DNA of 64,000 nt from Hirschia sp964352025 (GTDB lineage: Bacteria > Pseudomonadota > Alphaproteobacteria > Caulobacterales > Hyphomonadaceae), in the NCBI GenBank assembly GCA_964352025.1, contig CAYGPZ010000009.1, positions 1-64,000 of the forward strand, written 5' to 3'. The notes under the pieces were generated by a model that saw nothing but the letters and a program-made list of their open reading frames with translations, was not told the DNA's origin and searched no databases. The number at the start of each line of letters is the position of its first letter. Position 1 is the stretch's first letter. Below, piece by piece: positions 35,619 to 45,008 of this stretch. The position numbers and the translations under genes were made by a program.

Positions 35619-37667
35619 ATGACTAAAACACAAACCGATAATGAAGAAGTTGCTGAAAACCAGGATGGGCCAGTACTTGATTTATCGAATGCAAGTGTAA
35701 AGAAATTTATCGCAGCTGGTAAAGCGCGTGGTTTCGTTACACATGATGAATTGAACAAAGTTCTTCCATCGGACGAAGTAAACCCTGACCAGATTGAAGA
35801 CATCATGTCTGCTCTGAGTGAGATGGGCATTAACGTTGTCGATTCTGAAGATGAAGTAGAAGAAAATTCAGAAGCCGAAGCGACTGGCACGAAAGTCACG
35901 AAAGCGAAATCCACCGCGGCGACAACAGGTGGCCGTTCGGATCGTTATGATCGTACTGATGACCCTGTCCGCATGTATTTGCGTGAGATGGGAACTGTAG
36001 AGCTTCTCTCCCGTGAAGGTGAGATAGCTATTGCCAAGCGTATCGAGGCTGGCCGCGATGCAATGATCCGTGGGCTTTGTGAAAGCCCGCTTACATTTGA
36101 AGCGATCATGGTCTGGCGTCAGGAGCTTGAAGACGAGCGGGTTCTTCTGCGTGACATTATCGACCTTGAAGCAACTTATGCAGCTGCAAATGGTGGTGTG
36201 CCAGATAACTCTGCTGCGGCTGTTGCTTTGGAAAAAGGTGAGCTGCTTCCAGAGCCTGTGAAAACACCTGAGCAAATTGCTGCTGAGAAAAAAGCTGAAG
36301 AAGAGGCTGCCGCTAAAGCAAAACGTATTGCTGATGGTGTTGAAGAGCCTGAAGACGAAAACAAAAACGAAGAAGACGATGACGATTTCGATGATGGCGG
36401 CGCAATGTCCATGTCCGCCATGGAAGCAGAGCTTCGCGAAGGCGTAACGGAAATTCTAGACAATGTAGCGTCAGAATTCCAAGCATACCGCCGTTTGCAG
36501 GAAAAACTGGTGACACGGCACCTTGAAGGTAAAGAGCTTTCTCCAAAAGATTCAGAGGAATATCTCAACCTTCAAAACGAGATTATCGAAAACCTCAAAA
36601 AACTTCACCTGAACAACGCCCGTATTGAGACATTGGTTGAGCAGCTTTACGCGATCAACAAGCGTTTGATGAGCCTTGAAGGTGGATTGATGCGTCTTTC
36701 GGATGCGCATGGCGTGCCGCGTAAGTCTTTCCTCGACAATTACTTTGGTACCGAGCTTGAGCCGGATTGGGGAGAGCGCGTTTCTGCGATTTCCGCCAAA
36801 TGGAAAAAGTTCATTGCGGCTGAAAGCAATAAAGTTGAAGAAATGCGCGCTGAAATTTCTGGTCTATCTCAGGAAATGGGCGTGCCGATTGAAGACTTCC
36901 GCCGCATTGTGGCGACCGTTCAAAAAGGTGAGCGCGAAGCACGCGTGGCCAAAAAAGAGATGGTCGAAGCCAACCTTCGCCTTGTGATCTCTATCGCCAA
37001 AAAATACACAAACCGTGGGCTTCAATTCTTGGATCTGATCCAAGAGGGAAATATCGGTTTGATGAAAGCGGTTGATAAGTTTGAATATCGCCGTGGTTAC
37101 AAATTCTCGACATATGCCACATGGTGGATCCGTCAGGCGATCACGCGGTCTATCGCGGATCAGGCCCGTACAATCCGTATTCCTGTGCACATGATAGAGA
37201 CGATCAACAAGATCGTACGGACTCAGCGTCAAATGCTTCACGAAATTGGCCGCGAACCAACACCGGAAGAATTGGCCGACAAGCTTGGCTTGCCGCTTGA
37301 GAAAATCCGTAAGGTTCTCAAAATCGCAAAAGAGCCAATCTCTCTTGAAACGCCAATCGGTGATGATGAAGATTCAAACCTTGGTGACTTCATCGAGGAT
37401 AAAATGGCGCTTCTGCCTGTGGATGCGGCGATCCAGTCTAACTTGCGTGAAACAACAACACGCGTTCTGGCTTCGCTAACACCACGTGAAGAGCGTGTTC
37501 TACGTATGCGTTTTGGTATCGGGATGAATACAGACCACACACTTGAAGAAGTCGGTCAGCAATTCTCGGTGACACGTGAACGTATCCGTCAGATCGAAGC
37601 CAAAGCGCTCCGCAAACTGAAACACCCAAGCCGCTCACGTAAGTTGAGAAGTTTCTTGGATACGTAG
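35619..37667 (+). CDS. rpoD: RNA polymerase primary sigma factor (sigma-70)
   Basis: 682-residue housekeeping sigma factor. Region 1.1 at the N-terminus (KKFIAAGKARGFVTHDELNKVLP), region 1.2 (DPVRMYLREMGTVELLSREGEIAIAKRIE), an acidic, Ala/Glu-rich non-conserved insert (about residues 200-270, NKNEEDDDDFDDGG), regions 2.1-2.4 (RFSTYATWWIRQAITRSIADQARTIRIPVHM type), region 3 and the region 4 helix-turn-helix (TLEEVGQQFSVTRERIRQIEAKALRKLKHP). The ATG is preceded by CGGGAGA. It ends one base before the start of a secreted-protein gene, an unusual tight junction. Confidence 0.97.
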   Translation: MTKTQTDNEEVAENQDGPVLDLSNASVKKFIAAGKARGFVTHDELNKVLPSDEVNPDQIEDIMSALSEMGINVVDSEDEVEENSEAEATGTKVTKAKSTAATTGGRSDRYDRTDDPVRMYLREMGTVELLSREGEIAIAKRIEAGRDAMIRGLCESPLTFEAIMVWRQELEDERVLLRDIIDLEATYAAANGGVPDNSAAAVALEKGELLPEPVKTPEQIAAEKKAEEEAAAKAKRIADGVEEPEDENKNEEDDDDFDDGGAMSMSAMEAELREGVTEILDNVASEFQAYRRLQEKLVTRHLEGKELSPKDSEEYLNLQNEIIENLKKLHLNNARIETLVEQLYAINKRLMSLEGGLMRLSDAHGVPRKSFLDNYFGTELEPDWGERVSAISAKWKKFIAAESNKVEEMRAEISGLSQEMGVPIEDFRRIVATVQKGEREARVAKKEMVEANLRLVISIAKKYTNRGLQFLDLIQEGNIGLMKAVDKFEYRRGYKFSTYATWWIRQAITRSIADQARTIRIPVHMIETINKIVRTQRQMLHEIGREPTPEELADKLGLPLEKIRKVLKIAKEPISLETPIGDDEDSNLGDFIEDKMALLPVDAAIQSNLRETTTRVLASLTPREERVLRMRFGIGMNTDHTLEEVGQQFSVTRERIRQIEAKALRKLKHPSRSRKLRSFLDT

Positions 37668-37668
37668 T

Positions 37669-38253
37669 ATGAAATTTGGGGGGATTTTATTTTTATTCTT
37701 AATTTGTGCAGCAATTTCACCTGTCGCTGCACAGGTTAGGGGAGAGCCCTTCCATACATTTGAGTTTGATCCTCCCGCGGGACGCTATGAACCCGACAAT
37801 GATATTGTGGGAGAGAGACTAAAGGCAGGGGCAGCAATTTTAGGGAAAGTTGTTCTAGTACGTTGTGAAAATACAGAAAAATTTGGTGCTGGGTTCAGAC
37901 TTAGAGTACGTGATGTAGCCAAGAAGAATTTATTTTATGCTGGTTTTGTGTGTGACCCGCAAACTGGAGAAATGACTGCAAATACCAAAGTTTATAAAAA
38001 ACTACAGAGTGGTGAGTGGGAAAAAGTGAAAGAGGGCCAAAAAATGCCCATTGGTCGTAAGAATGAGATTGTCGAATTTACCGTCGAATTACGTGGCAAG
38101 ATTTTATTTGGTAGTTATGGAGACTATTCTTTCCAAAGAGCATTAGATTTTGAACCGATCACTATTGAATACTATGGCTATGGAGCAAAGGGCATGGCTC
38201 AGTTCTGGGAAGAATATTTGCAGCTATCTTATTTAGAATATCAAATAAATTAG
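37669..38253 (+). CDS. Secreted protein of unknown function, abutting rpoD
   Basis: 194 residues with a Sec signal peptide (FGGILFLFLICAAISPVAAQ, cleavage likely after AAA/VAA near residue 21). The mature protein is basic and beta-rich with two cysteines (VRCENTEK, GFVCDPQ) and many Tyr residues; no family recognised. The start lies one base after the rpoD stop, and the only nearby ribosome-site material is inside the rpoD end, so translation is probably coupled to rpoD. A strong terminator follows the stop by four bases. Confidence 0.82.
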   Translation: MKFGGILFLFLICAAISPVAAQVRGEPFHTFEFDPPAGRYEPDNDIVGERLKAGAAILGKVVLVRCENTEKFGAGFRLRVRDVAKKNLFYAGFVCDPQTGEMTANTKVYKKLQSGEWEKVKEGQKMPIGRKNEIVEFTVELRGKILFGSYGDYSFQRALDFEPITIEYYGYGAKGMAQFWEEYLQLSYLEYQIN

Positions 38254-38257
38254 TCAT

Positions 38258-38296
38258 AAAAAGCCCGATGAGAAATGGTCGGGCTTTTTATTTTTT
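38258..38296 (+). terminator. Terminator closing the rpoD unit
   Basis: AAAAAGCCCGA / TCGGGCTTTTT stem of eleven pairs (38258-38268, 38279-38289), then a T-rich run. Confidence 0.95.
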
Positions 38297-38396
38297 GCAA
38301 AACGAGCCGTAAACACTGTGTGTTTGAATTCCTGATTGCGCCAATTAGAAAACACTCATAGAATTTTCTCAAATGATGAGAAAAGGGCAGTTATTT

Positions 38397-40514
38397 ATGG
38401 CTGCAGATTTCAATATCGATAGTCGACGGAATTTAGCGCGCTGGCTTAAAGGTAAGCCAATAGAGTGGAGTTCCATTTTAGCAGAACGTACCGCATTGCG
38501 TGTGCTGCCATTGATATCAGGCGTCTCTGAATCATTCCCTCATAACCCAAAACTGACGCTCGATGTTTTTAGAAGTGTGATTTGTCTGCGAAGTGGCTCG
38601 GCTGATGCATCTGCCATTGCGGCGACAATAGCGCGTTCTTCTGCGCGAACGGTGCGTGTATCTATAGAGCATGACCCAGCTGCTTCAGCCTATGCTGCGG
38701 CGGCATTGAATGCGTTAAGTGCTGCTGGAAGCGCGGTGATTGAACGCGGTGGCAAGGCCATTGATGCAGCGTCTAGTGCGGCTGGTTTCTCTGTGGCTGC
38801 TGCCAATGCTGCTGCCGATTATTCAAATTCAGATATTGATGATGTTGATGCGGCTATGTGGGGCGCAATACAGGCCGATTGTGAAACGCTGAAAATTGTC
38901 GGGTCGAAAGATCTTTCCAGCGCGCCATTATGGCTTACGCCAAGATTGGGCGTGATAGAGGGATTTTTGGGCCGTTTGTTTGATATGTACCAGAATATGG
39001 GCACAGACTGGCGATGTCTCGTGCCGTGGTATGAAGTAATTCTTGAAGCCAAGTGTGAAGAGTATTCGTCGAGCATATATAGCGAATTAGCAGCTGTATC
39101 AGAAGATTTCTGGGAGCGTCCGACTGATTTGGTAATTTCTGAAATTGCACAAATGCTGGGTTGGGATGGCGGTGATTTAGAAGAACCATCAGATGAAATT
39201 AGCCGACCATCTATCAAACCCATTTATGTGCCAGAAATGCGTGAAAGCATTGAAGAGCCACAAGATGTTGCGCCTGAAATATTAGAGATTGAGCCTGAGG
39301 ATATTGAAGAACGCGACTTTTTCGTCTCCTATTCTAATAAAGATGTTCGCACCGCAAAATTGGTGAGTGAGGTTCTGGAAAAAGCCGGATATTCTACATT
39401 TGCGCAATTTAAAGACATCAAGCAGGGGGCTAATTTCGTTGGTCAAATGAATAAGGGGCTGGCATGTTCCAAACGCCTTATATCATTGCACTCTCCTGAC
39501 TATGAGGCTTCCGAACATTGTCAGTCTGAATGGTCTTTTGCCTATAATGAGGACCCGAATGGGAAGCGACGTAAATTAATCCAGTTCGTGGTTCGGCCGA
39601 CCTCGCTAAATGCACTTGCTCGACAAGTTGTGTACCGCTCGCTGATTGGGTTGCCCGATCACAAGAAGCGCGAGGAAATTTTAGACGCTGTCGGTTATAG
39701 TCCTCCAAAGAGGTCTGTTGATGAGGCTGTTAAAGCGCTCGCCAGTCAGGCCAGCCCAGATGCTCAGCTGAGTGATGATTTTAAACTGGATGCTGGTCCC
39801 AATGCAAAGTTGGACAATCCGCTTGTCGATGTTGAATTGGCAGACCTTCCCATTATTCAGATTAGCGTATGTAAAGTCCTTTTGCAGGGAGCACCCGGAA
39901 ACGCCTCTAAGGTCGTGACGGCAGCACTTGAGGAATATAAATCCCATTTAGAGCAACGTGGTGCCAATCCTGTCGTCGGGCTGCTCGTGGCGCATGGACA
40001 GTCTATCTTGGCTGAATTTAATGGGCCGGATGCGATATTGTGGGAAGATGCAGGCATTCGCCAGCAAATAGATGCATTCTCTGCCAATCACGACCGTCTT
40101 ATTACTCATTTCCCGCTAAACGCTGATCGCGAACGTTTGTATTCGGAAACGCGCGTCGACGAGTTGGCGGCTTCTGGGGACGCCCTTAAAGGTCCGATTG
40201 TGAGCACGATTGAGGAATTAAGACCAGTTATTGATGCGGGTATGGCAACACGCGAGTTTGAACAAACCTTTGAAGATATTGAGCAACGGCTTGAACTCAT
40301 CGAAGCGTCGCCGCCAAGTATGACATCGCCGAAAGAGAACTATGATCGTGCAACACCAAGGAGCCGATTTGTGTTGCAGACATTGGGTTTCTTTGCTTCT
40401 GCACATAGCGTTGCAAATTCGACCCAGACAATTGTGAAGAGCGTGCAGGGAAGTGCTTTTATTTCTGCACTCGCGACAGCCATTTCAAAAATGAAAGTGT
40501 TCTTATCTTTATGA
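38397..40514 (+). CDS. TIR-domain protein (putative NAD-cleaving effector)
   Basis: 705 residues from the ATG at 38397, which has AAAAGGGC nine bases upstream; the in-frame ATG at 38373 does not. The first 280 residues are an Ala-rich helical region (SGSADASAIAATIARSSART, AAALNALSAAGSAVIERGG), then an acidic linker, then a TIR domain at about residues 305-440: RDFFVSYSNKDVRTAKLVSEVL, ISLHSPDYEASEHCQSEWSF with E378 at the expected catalytic Glu position, and KLIQFVVRPTSL. The last 200 residues are a further helical domain. TIR proteins act as NAD hydrolases in several defence systems or as scaffold modules. No partner (Thoeris ThsA, CBASS cyclase, argonaute) is adjacent. Confidence 0.85.
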   Translation: MAADFNIDSRRNLARWLKGKPIEWSSILAERTALRVLPLISGVSESFPHNPKLTLDVFRSVICLRSGSADASAIAATIARSSARTVRVSIEHDPAASAYAAAALNALSAAGSAVIERGGKAIDAASSAAGFSVAAANAAADYSNSDIDDVDAAMWGAIQADCETLKIVGSKDLSSAPLWLTPRLGVIEGFLGRLFDMYQNMGTDWRCLVPWYEVILEAKCEEYSSSIYSELAAVSEDFWERPTDLVISEIAQMLGWDGGDLEEPSDEISRPSIKPIYVPEMRESIEEPQDVAPEILEIEPEDIEERDFFVSYSNKDVRTAKLVSEVLEKAGYSTFAQFKDIKQGANFVGQMNKGLACSKRLISLHSPDYEASEHCQSEWSFAYNEDPNGKRRKLIQFVVRPTSLNALARQVVYRSLIGLPDHKKREEILDAVGYSPPKRSVDEAVKALASQASPDAQLSDDFKLDAGPNAKLDNPLVDVELADLPIIQISVCKVLLQGAPGNASKVVTAALEEYKSHLEQRGANPVVGLLVAHGQSILAEFNGPDAILWEDAGIRQQIDAFSANHDRLITHFPLNADRERLYSETRVDELAASGDALKGPIVSTIEELRPVIDAGMATREFEQTFEDIEQRLELIEASPPSMTSPKENYDRATPRSRFVLQTLGFFASAHSVANSTQTIVKSVQGSAFISALATAISKMKVFLSL

Positions 40515-40629
40515 ATTAAGAAAGTGGTAGATGAACCTAACCTAAACGGAGCGTTTTAATCAGGTTCAAGTGCAGCGTTGAATATAAGAAAGAAACTAAA
40601 AATCAATCGGCTATAACAGGGGCTGTTAC

Positions 40630-41460
40630 ATGCAAGATTATCTCGATAAATTGGATATAAATCAGTATTTGCCAGGCGCAATTGGCGTCGCGACGAATAT
40701 TTTACTCGCAATTGTTATTCTCATCATAGGTATGTGGATTGCTGGCGCGGTTAGTAAATTCGTGCGCGGTCTAGGTGAGAAACATGAGAAATTAGACAGT
40801 ACACTGTTTAAGTTCCTCAGTAGCGTGGTCCGCTACGTTATCATGGCGTTTGTTGTGATTGCAGTGTTGAATCGGTTTGGTGTTGAAACAACCTCTATTG
40901 TAGCATTGTTGGGTGCGGCTGGTTTGGCAGTTGGTTTAGCGCTTCAAGGGGCTATGTCTAACCTTGCTGCTGGTGTGATGTTGATGCTGTTCCGCCCTTA
41001 TAAAGTTGGCGATTTTATCGATGCTGCCGGTCGTTTTGGTAACGTGACAGAGATTGATCTGTTCACGACAATTCTTCAGACATTCGACAATCAGCAAATT
41101 ATTATTCCCAACAGCCAAGTATGGGGTGAGCAGATCGTGAACCATTCTCATCACCCGGTGCGTGGTGTCGATATGGTCGTCTCTGTTGCTTATGGTGAAA
41201 ACACTGATGAAGCTCGCAAGGTTATTGACGGCGTATTGGCTGGGAACGCACATGTGTTGGCTGATCCGGCTCCATTTGTTGAAGTCGAAACTCTAAATGA
41301 AAGTTCTGTTGACTTCAGAGTGCGTCCATTTGTGAAGGGCGAGAATTATTTCGACGTTCTTTATTCGGTTCCTGAGCAAATGAAGAAAGCTTTGGATGCT
41401 GCAGGAATTGAAATTCCATTCCCGCACCGCAAAGTGATTGTGGTCAATCAGGACAAATAA
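40630..41460 (+). CDS. mscS: Small-conductance mechanosensitive channel (MscS)
   Basis: 276-residue MscS-like channel that opens under membrane tension. Three membrane helices at the N-terminus (first NILLAIVILIIGMWIAGAV), the pore-lining TM3 glycine/alanine pattern (LLGAAGLAVGLALQGAMSNLAAGVMLMLFRPYKVGDFI) and the cytoplasmic vestibule strands (VTEIDLFTTILQTFDNQQIIIPNSQVW) are typical. Length equals the classical short channel. A second, longer MscS gene lies at the right edge. Confidence 0.95.
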   Translation: MQDYLDKLDINQYLPGAIGVATNILLAIVILIIGMWIAGAVSKFVRGLGEKHEKLDSTLFKFLSSVVRYVIMAFVVIAVLNRFGVETTSIVALLGAAGLAVGLALQGAMSNLAAGVMLMLFRPYKVGDFIDAAGRFGNVTEIDLFTTILQTFDNQQIIIPNSQVWGEQIVNHSHHPVRGVDMVVSVAYGENTDEARKVIDGVLAGNAHVLADPAPFVEVETLNESSVDFRVRPFVKGENYFDVLYSVPEQMKKALDAAGIEIPFPHRKVIVVNQDK

Positions 41461-41481
41461 TTTAGACTGTAGATTTTAGAG

Positions 41482-41512
41482 AAAGCCACTCAATCAAATT
41501 GGGTGGCTTTTT
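41482..41512 (+). terminator. Terminator after mscS
   Basis: AAAGCCAC / GTGGCTTT stem with a loop of 13 bases, followed by a T-rich stretch. Confidence 0.85.
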
Positions 41513-41524
41513 ATATTTGGAGCG

Positions 41525-41665
41525 TTATTTATTTTTAAATTGGCAATAGTCTGGTTTGGATTTACCATCATCATTTGCTGAAGCTTGTGTGCCCACCAAA
41601 ATCGCAGCACCACATGCAAGCCAAAAGCAGAGTGCAAACGCAAGACCTGTTATGCGTGTAACCAT
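41525..41665 (-). CDS. Small secreted protein, 46 aa
   Basis: Short gene set by a very good GGAGGAG ribosome site seven bases before the ATG at 41665. The product is a signal-peptide-like hydrophobic segment (ITGLAFALCFWLACGAAILVG) ending in QASA, followed by only 16 residues (NDDGKSKPDYCQFKNK). A longer in-frame start at 41749 exists but would place the ribosome site inside the gene. It could be a secreted peptide or a membrane-anchored small protein. Divergent from yjbQ. Confidence 0.65.
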   Translation of the reverse strand: MVTRITGLAFALCFWLACGAAILVGTQASANDDGKSKPDYCQFKNK

Positions 41666-41801
41666 AAAAAACTCCTCCATACAGGCTATTCTGATGAGCC
41701 TTTTCGTACTTTGTATACAAAACATGTCCGTGTTAACCATTTTGCGCAAGGTGTTTAAAGGTTAATTTTTTGTATTGGTTCGTTCTTCTGGGAGGCTTGT
41801 G

Positions 41802-42224
41802 ATGGCATATCAACGTTCGTTTTGCGTTGAGACAAATGGTCAAGGGTTGTATGAATTCACAAGTAATGTTGTTGCTTTCGTAGCAGAAAGTTCAATGATT
41901 TCGGGTGTTTTGACACTTTTCGTACAGCACACATCTTGTTCAATACTCATTCAAGAGAATGCAGATCCCAGTGTTCAGGTTGATCTGCAGAACTTCTTCT
42001 CTAAATTAGTTCCCAATGGTGATGATTCATCTATGGAATGGCTAACTCATACATTTGAAGGCCCAGATGATATGCCAGCGCATATAAAATCAGCGCTTTT
42101 ACCAACGTCAATTTCTATTCCGATTGTTAACGGCCGATTGGCACTGGGACAGTGGCAAGGTATCTATTTGTTTGAACATCGAGATGCCCAAATGCAGCGC
42201 AATATTATAGCGCATATTTCGTGA
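41802..42224 (+). CDS. yjbQ: YjbQ / UPF0047 family protein
   Basis: 140 residues from the ATG at 41802, preceded by GGGAGG; this matches the usual family length. Marks are the N-terminal GLYEFTSNVVAFV, the metal-type segment VQHTSCSILIQENADPSV, and MPAHIKSALLPTSISIPIVNGRLALGQWQGIYLFEHRD. A few members show thiamine-phosphate synthase activity in vitro; the main cellular role is unsettled. It starts 39 bases before a small orphan gene on the same strand. Confidence 0.93.
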   Translation: MAYQRSFCVETNGQGLYEFTSNVVAFVAESSMISGVLTLFVQHTSCSILIQENADPSVQVDLQNFFSKLVPNGDDSSMEWLTHTFEGPDDMPAHIKSALLPTSISIPIVNGRLALGQWQGIYLFEHRDAQMQRNIIAHIS

Positions 42225-42268
42225 TATGAATTGGAATTTGGAAAGACAAAGTGAGAGCTTAGGTGAAA

Positions 42269-42559
42269 ATGGCACAAATAGAAGCTGATAAACTGGAGTT
42301 ATGGAATAAAGCTTTGACGCGAGCTGCATTGAAGCAAGCCGTAAGGGTGAAATTTTCTAAATCTGTGACGCCTAAAGATAACTCGATTTCTTACGAGCTG
42401 GCATCATATGATGCTTCAGATGAACCGATAGGCGATGATAGAGATTATGATCTTTTAAAAGCTGTCATGACGCCTTTAGAAAATCTGGCTGACACAGTGC
42501 AAGATGATAGTTTTTCAATGTCACTTGATTTGGTTTCCGGTGTTCTGAAGCAAAACTAG
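42269..42559 (+). CDS. Hypothetical protein, 96 aa
   Basis: Not recognised. The frame opens at a GTG at 42263 or, more likely, the ATG at 42269. It is charged, soluble by appearance, with helical ends (DKLELWNKALTRAALKQAV and DYDLLKAVMTPLENLADTV). It follows yjbQ by 44 bases on the same strand and may share its transcript. Confidence 0.65.
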   Translation: MAQIEADKLELWNKALTRAALKQAVRVKFSKSVTPKDNSISYELASYDASDEPIGDDRDYDLLKAVMTPLENLADTVQDDSFSMSLDLVSGVLKQN

Positions 42560-42665
42560 AGGTCTTTTCAAGATTTTCATATGTGATGAGAAAAAAGCTC
42601 GACATCAAAGTTAAGCTGTCTACTTTTACTTATTAAATATAAAATGCGAAAACCTTGAGGGCTTT

Positions 42666-44369
42666 ATGACGATCAAATCTATAATTGTGCTTTCACTTGC
42701 TTCTGTGCTCGGTGCATGTGCGAGTTTAACATCTCAAGACAATTCTGAAGCGGTGGAAATTCTCGAAAGCGCAAATTCAAAGACGTCACTTCCTGCTATT
42801 ATTGAGGAAAACCTTAGTCCACGTGCTGAGCGTATAAAAGCCGATATTTCTTATCTGTCTAGTGATGCATTGGAGGGGCGTGAAACAGGATCGCCGGGTT
42901 ACGCGTTGGCGGCTGAATACGTCATTGGGCAGTTTGAAGAAATCGGTATTGCGCCCAAAGGTGAAGAGGGCAAATACACCCAGTCCGTTCCGTTTATCTC
43001 AGTGGTTCGAGATGAAGATGGCAATACTATGCAGCTATGGTCTGCATCAAACGAGGCGGTCGAATTTGTAGATGGCGAAGATTACGTTGTATCTGCTTCA
43101 TCTCAAAGTGAAGAGTCGGGTGTCAAAGCTCCGATCGTTTTTGCGGGTTATGGCGTTGTTGCGCCTGAGCATGGCCTCGCACCATATGAAAACCTCGATG
43201 TTAAAGGTAAGATAGTCGCTGTTTTGTCAGGGACACCTGGTGGTATTCAAACAGAAGAACGCGCCTATTATGGAGCACAAATTGCACGCGAAATGTCCGA
43301 ACTCGGTGCCATTGGTGTTGTCACTATTGAAACTCCGGTTGGTGCAAAGCGTTTTCCTTTTGCGAGAGCAGTCCAGTCTTCGACAACACGTAAATCGATG
43401 AAATGGCTCGATGTTGATGGCAAGCCGTATACAACAGCGCCAAATCTACAAGTGTCAGCCTATGTGTCTCAAGCTGGCGCAGAAAAGCTGTTCTCAGGCT
43501 CCAAGATGAGTTGGTCTGAAATATTAGCTGTCATTGAAGATGATACGGCTAAAATTGAATCCTTTGAATTGCCATACACAGTCGCCATCAATCAGTCCTC
43601 CAAGCATTCAGAGATTGCATCTGATAATGTGCTTGGAATTATTGAAGGCGCTGATCAAGAGTTGAAGGATGAATTTATTGTTCTTTCTGCACATTTGGAT
43701 CACATCGGAATCTCTCAAAAATCTCTTGAAGATGACGTTATTAATAATGGCGCACTTGATAATGCGGCAGGTGTATCGACCCTGTTGGAAGTAGCGCGCA
43801 TTATGAAGTCAGGTGACACACCAAGACGTTCTATTGTGTTCGCCGTTGTGACTGGAGAAGAGAAGGGGTTGTTGGGGGCACAGTATTTTGCACAAAATCC
43901 AACTGTGGATCGTGAAGGCATTGTTGGAAATGTAAATCTTGATATGCCCGTGCTGACTTATGACTTTACCGATGTTGTCGCATTCGGTGGTGAACGTTCA
44001 ACAATGAAGTCTGCTATTGAAGATGCGATTCAAGAGTTTGGCGTGACGCTTGGAGAAGATCCATTTCCGGCGCAAGGATTGTTTACACGGTCTGATCATT
44101 ACCGCTTCGTAGAAATCGGTGTGCCATCTGTTTTTCTTGCGACCGGATTTGAAAATGGTGGTGAGGAAGCTTGGGCAAACCACTTTGCCAATAATTATCA
44201 CAAGCCCTCAGATGAAGTTGATAATGGCTTATTGTTCAATGCGGCGGACAAGTTCGCATCTATCAACGCAAAAATTGCACTTACTCTTGCGAATCAAGAT
44301 GAGCGTCCGAAATGGATTAAAGATGATTTCTTTGCTCTAAAATTCGGCGGTGTCATGGTCTCTGAATAG
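42666..44369 (+). CDS. M28-family zinc aminopeptidase, lipoprotein
   Basis: 567-residue exported peptidase. A lipoprotein signal (lipobox LGAC) is followed by a PA-domain-like insert (GVKAPIVFAGYGVVAPEHGL, residues 150-250) and an M28 catalytic domain with a co-catalytic two-zinc site: LSAHLDHIG (His), NGALDNAAGVS (bridging Asp), TGEEKGLLG (catalytic Glu and ligand Glu), VNLDMP (Asp) and RSDHYRF (His). It would trim peptides or proteins at the cell surface or in the periplasm. A terminator follows the stop. Confidence 0.94.
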   Translation: MTIKSIIVLSLASVLGACASLTSQDNSEAVEILESANSKTSLPAIIEENLSPRAERIKADISYLSSDALEGRETGSPGYALAAEYVIGQFEEIGIAPKGEEGKYTQSVPFISVVRDEDGNTMQLWSASNEAVEFVDGEDYVVSASSQSEESGVKAPIVFAGYGVVAPEHGLAPYENLDVKGKIVAVLSGTPGGIQTEERAYYGAQIAREMSELGAIGVVTIETPVGAKRFPFARAVQSSTTRKSMKWLDVDGKPYTTAPNLQVSAYVSQAGAEKLFSGSKMSWSEILAVIEDDTAKIESFELPYTVAINQSSKHSEIASDNVLGIIEGADQELKDEFIVLSAHLDHIGISQKSLEDDVINNGALDNAAGVSTLLEVARIMKSGDTPRRSIVFAVVTGEEKGLLGAQYFAQNPTVDREGIVGNVNLDMPVLTYDFTDVVAFGGERSTMKSAIEDAIQEFGVTLGEDPFPAQGLFTRSDHYRFVEIGVPSVFLATGFENGGEEAWANHFANNYHKPSDEVDNGLLFNAADKFASINAKIALTLANQDERPKWIKDDFFALKFGGVMVSE

Positions 44370-44395
44370 TTTTTAATTTTCTATTTAATGTTGAA

Positions 44396-44429
44396 GCAGC
44401 GTTTTCTTGTTCGAGGACGCTGCTTTTTT
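44396..44429 (+). terminator. Terminator after the M28 peptidase gene
   Basis: GCAGCGT / ACGCTGC stem followed by six T residues (44424-44429). Confidence 0.85.
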
Positions 44430-44630
44430 ATTATAAATATAAGTGACTTATGTATCCCGGCACTGGGATTGTGACTTTTTTGTAAAAAGGGAAAAAAGTT
44501 ATAGAAGCGCCTTCCAAAGCGTGTTATACGTATTTGCATGTTAGCGGGCAGAAGGTTTGCAATATCGGGTAGCTTGATATGCATTTCCATTGAAATAGAT
44601 CCGCAGCATTTTATTTCACTTTAAAGGGTC

Positions 44631-44963
44631 ATGAAAATGAAAAAATCTAACTTGCTTACAGCTTCTCTTATTCTTGCTGCAACTTCATTGGTCGGCGTAA
44701 TGCCAGCTTCTGCTGAAGAAATTGTTGTTACAGAGCGCGTAATCCCCGAATACCCAGCCAAAGCGGAACGTTTCAACAAAGAAGGCAGTGTCGAGCTAGC
44801 TTTCGACATTACTGAAGCTGGTCTTGTTCAGAACGTTCGTGTTGTTGAATCTAAAAACTCAAAGTACTTTGATAAAGCAGCAGTCGAAGCGATTTCTCAG
44901 TGGAAATTTGAGCAAGGCGCACCAAACGAAGGTGTAAACGTTATTGTTGACTTCGAGCTATAA
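44631..44963 (+). CDS. Secreted TonB C-terminal domain protein
   Basis: 110 residues: a signal peptide (NLLTASLILAATSLVGVMPASA) directly followed by a TonB C-terminal domain (VIPEYPAKAERFNKEGSVELAFDITEAGLVQNVRVVESKNSKYFDKAAVEAISQWKFE). The N-terminal membrane anchor and Pro-rich spacer of real TonB are missing, so it is likely a free periplasmic domain rather than an energy transducer. The ATG has AAAGGGT upstream. A strong terminator separates it from convergent arsM. Confidence 0.9.
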   Translation: MKMKKSNLLTASLILAATSLVGVMPASAEEIVVTERVIPEYPAKAERFNKEGSVELAFDITEAGLVQNVRVVESKNSKYFDKAAVEAISQWKFEQGAPNEGVNVIVDFEL

Positions 44964-45008
44964 TAATTTTGAAAAATACTGTATTTCCTGCTTAGAAATA
45001 TAGTTTTG

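Noticed and set aside
35321..35914. 197-residue open frame on the minus strand across the dnaG-rpoD junction
   Set aside because: It is antisense to two well-supported essential genes, Ser-rich with no domain, and has no ribosome site.
38397..40514. Thoeris system
   Set aside because: The TIR protein has no ThsA-like SIR2/SLOG or other NAD-sensing partner next to it; neighbours are mscS and the rpoD unit.
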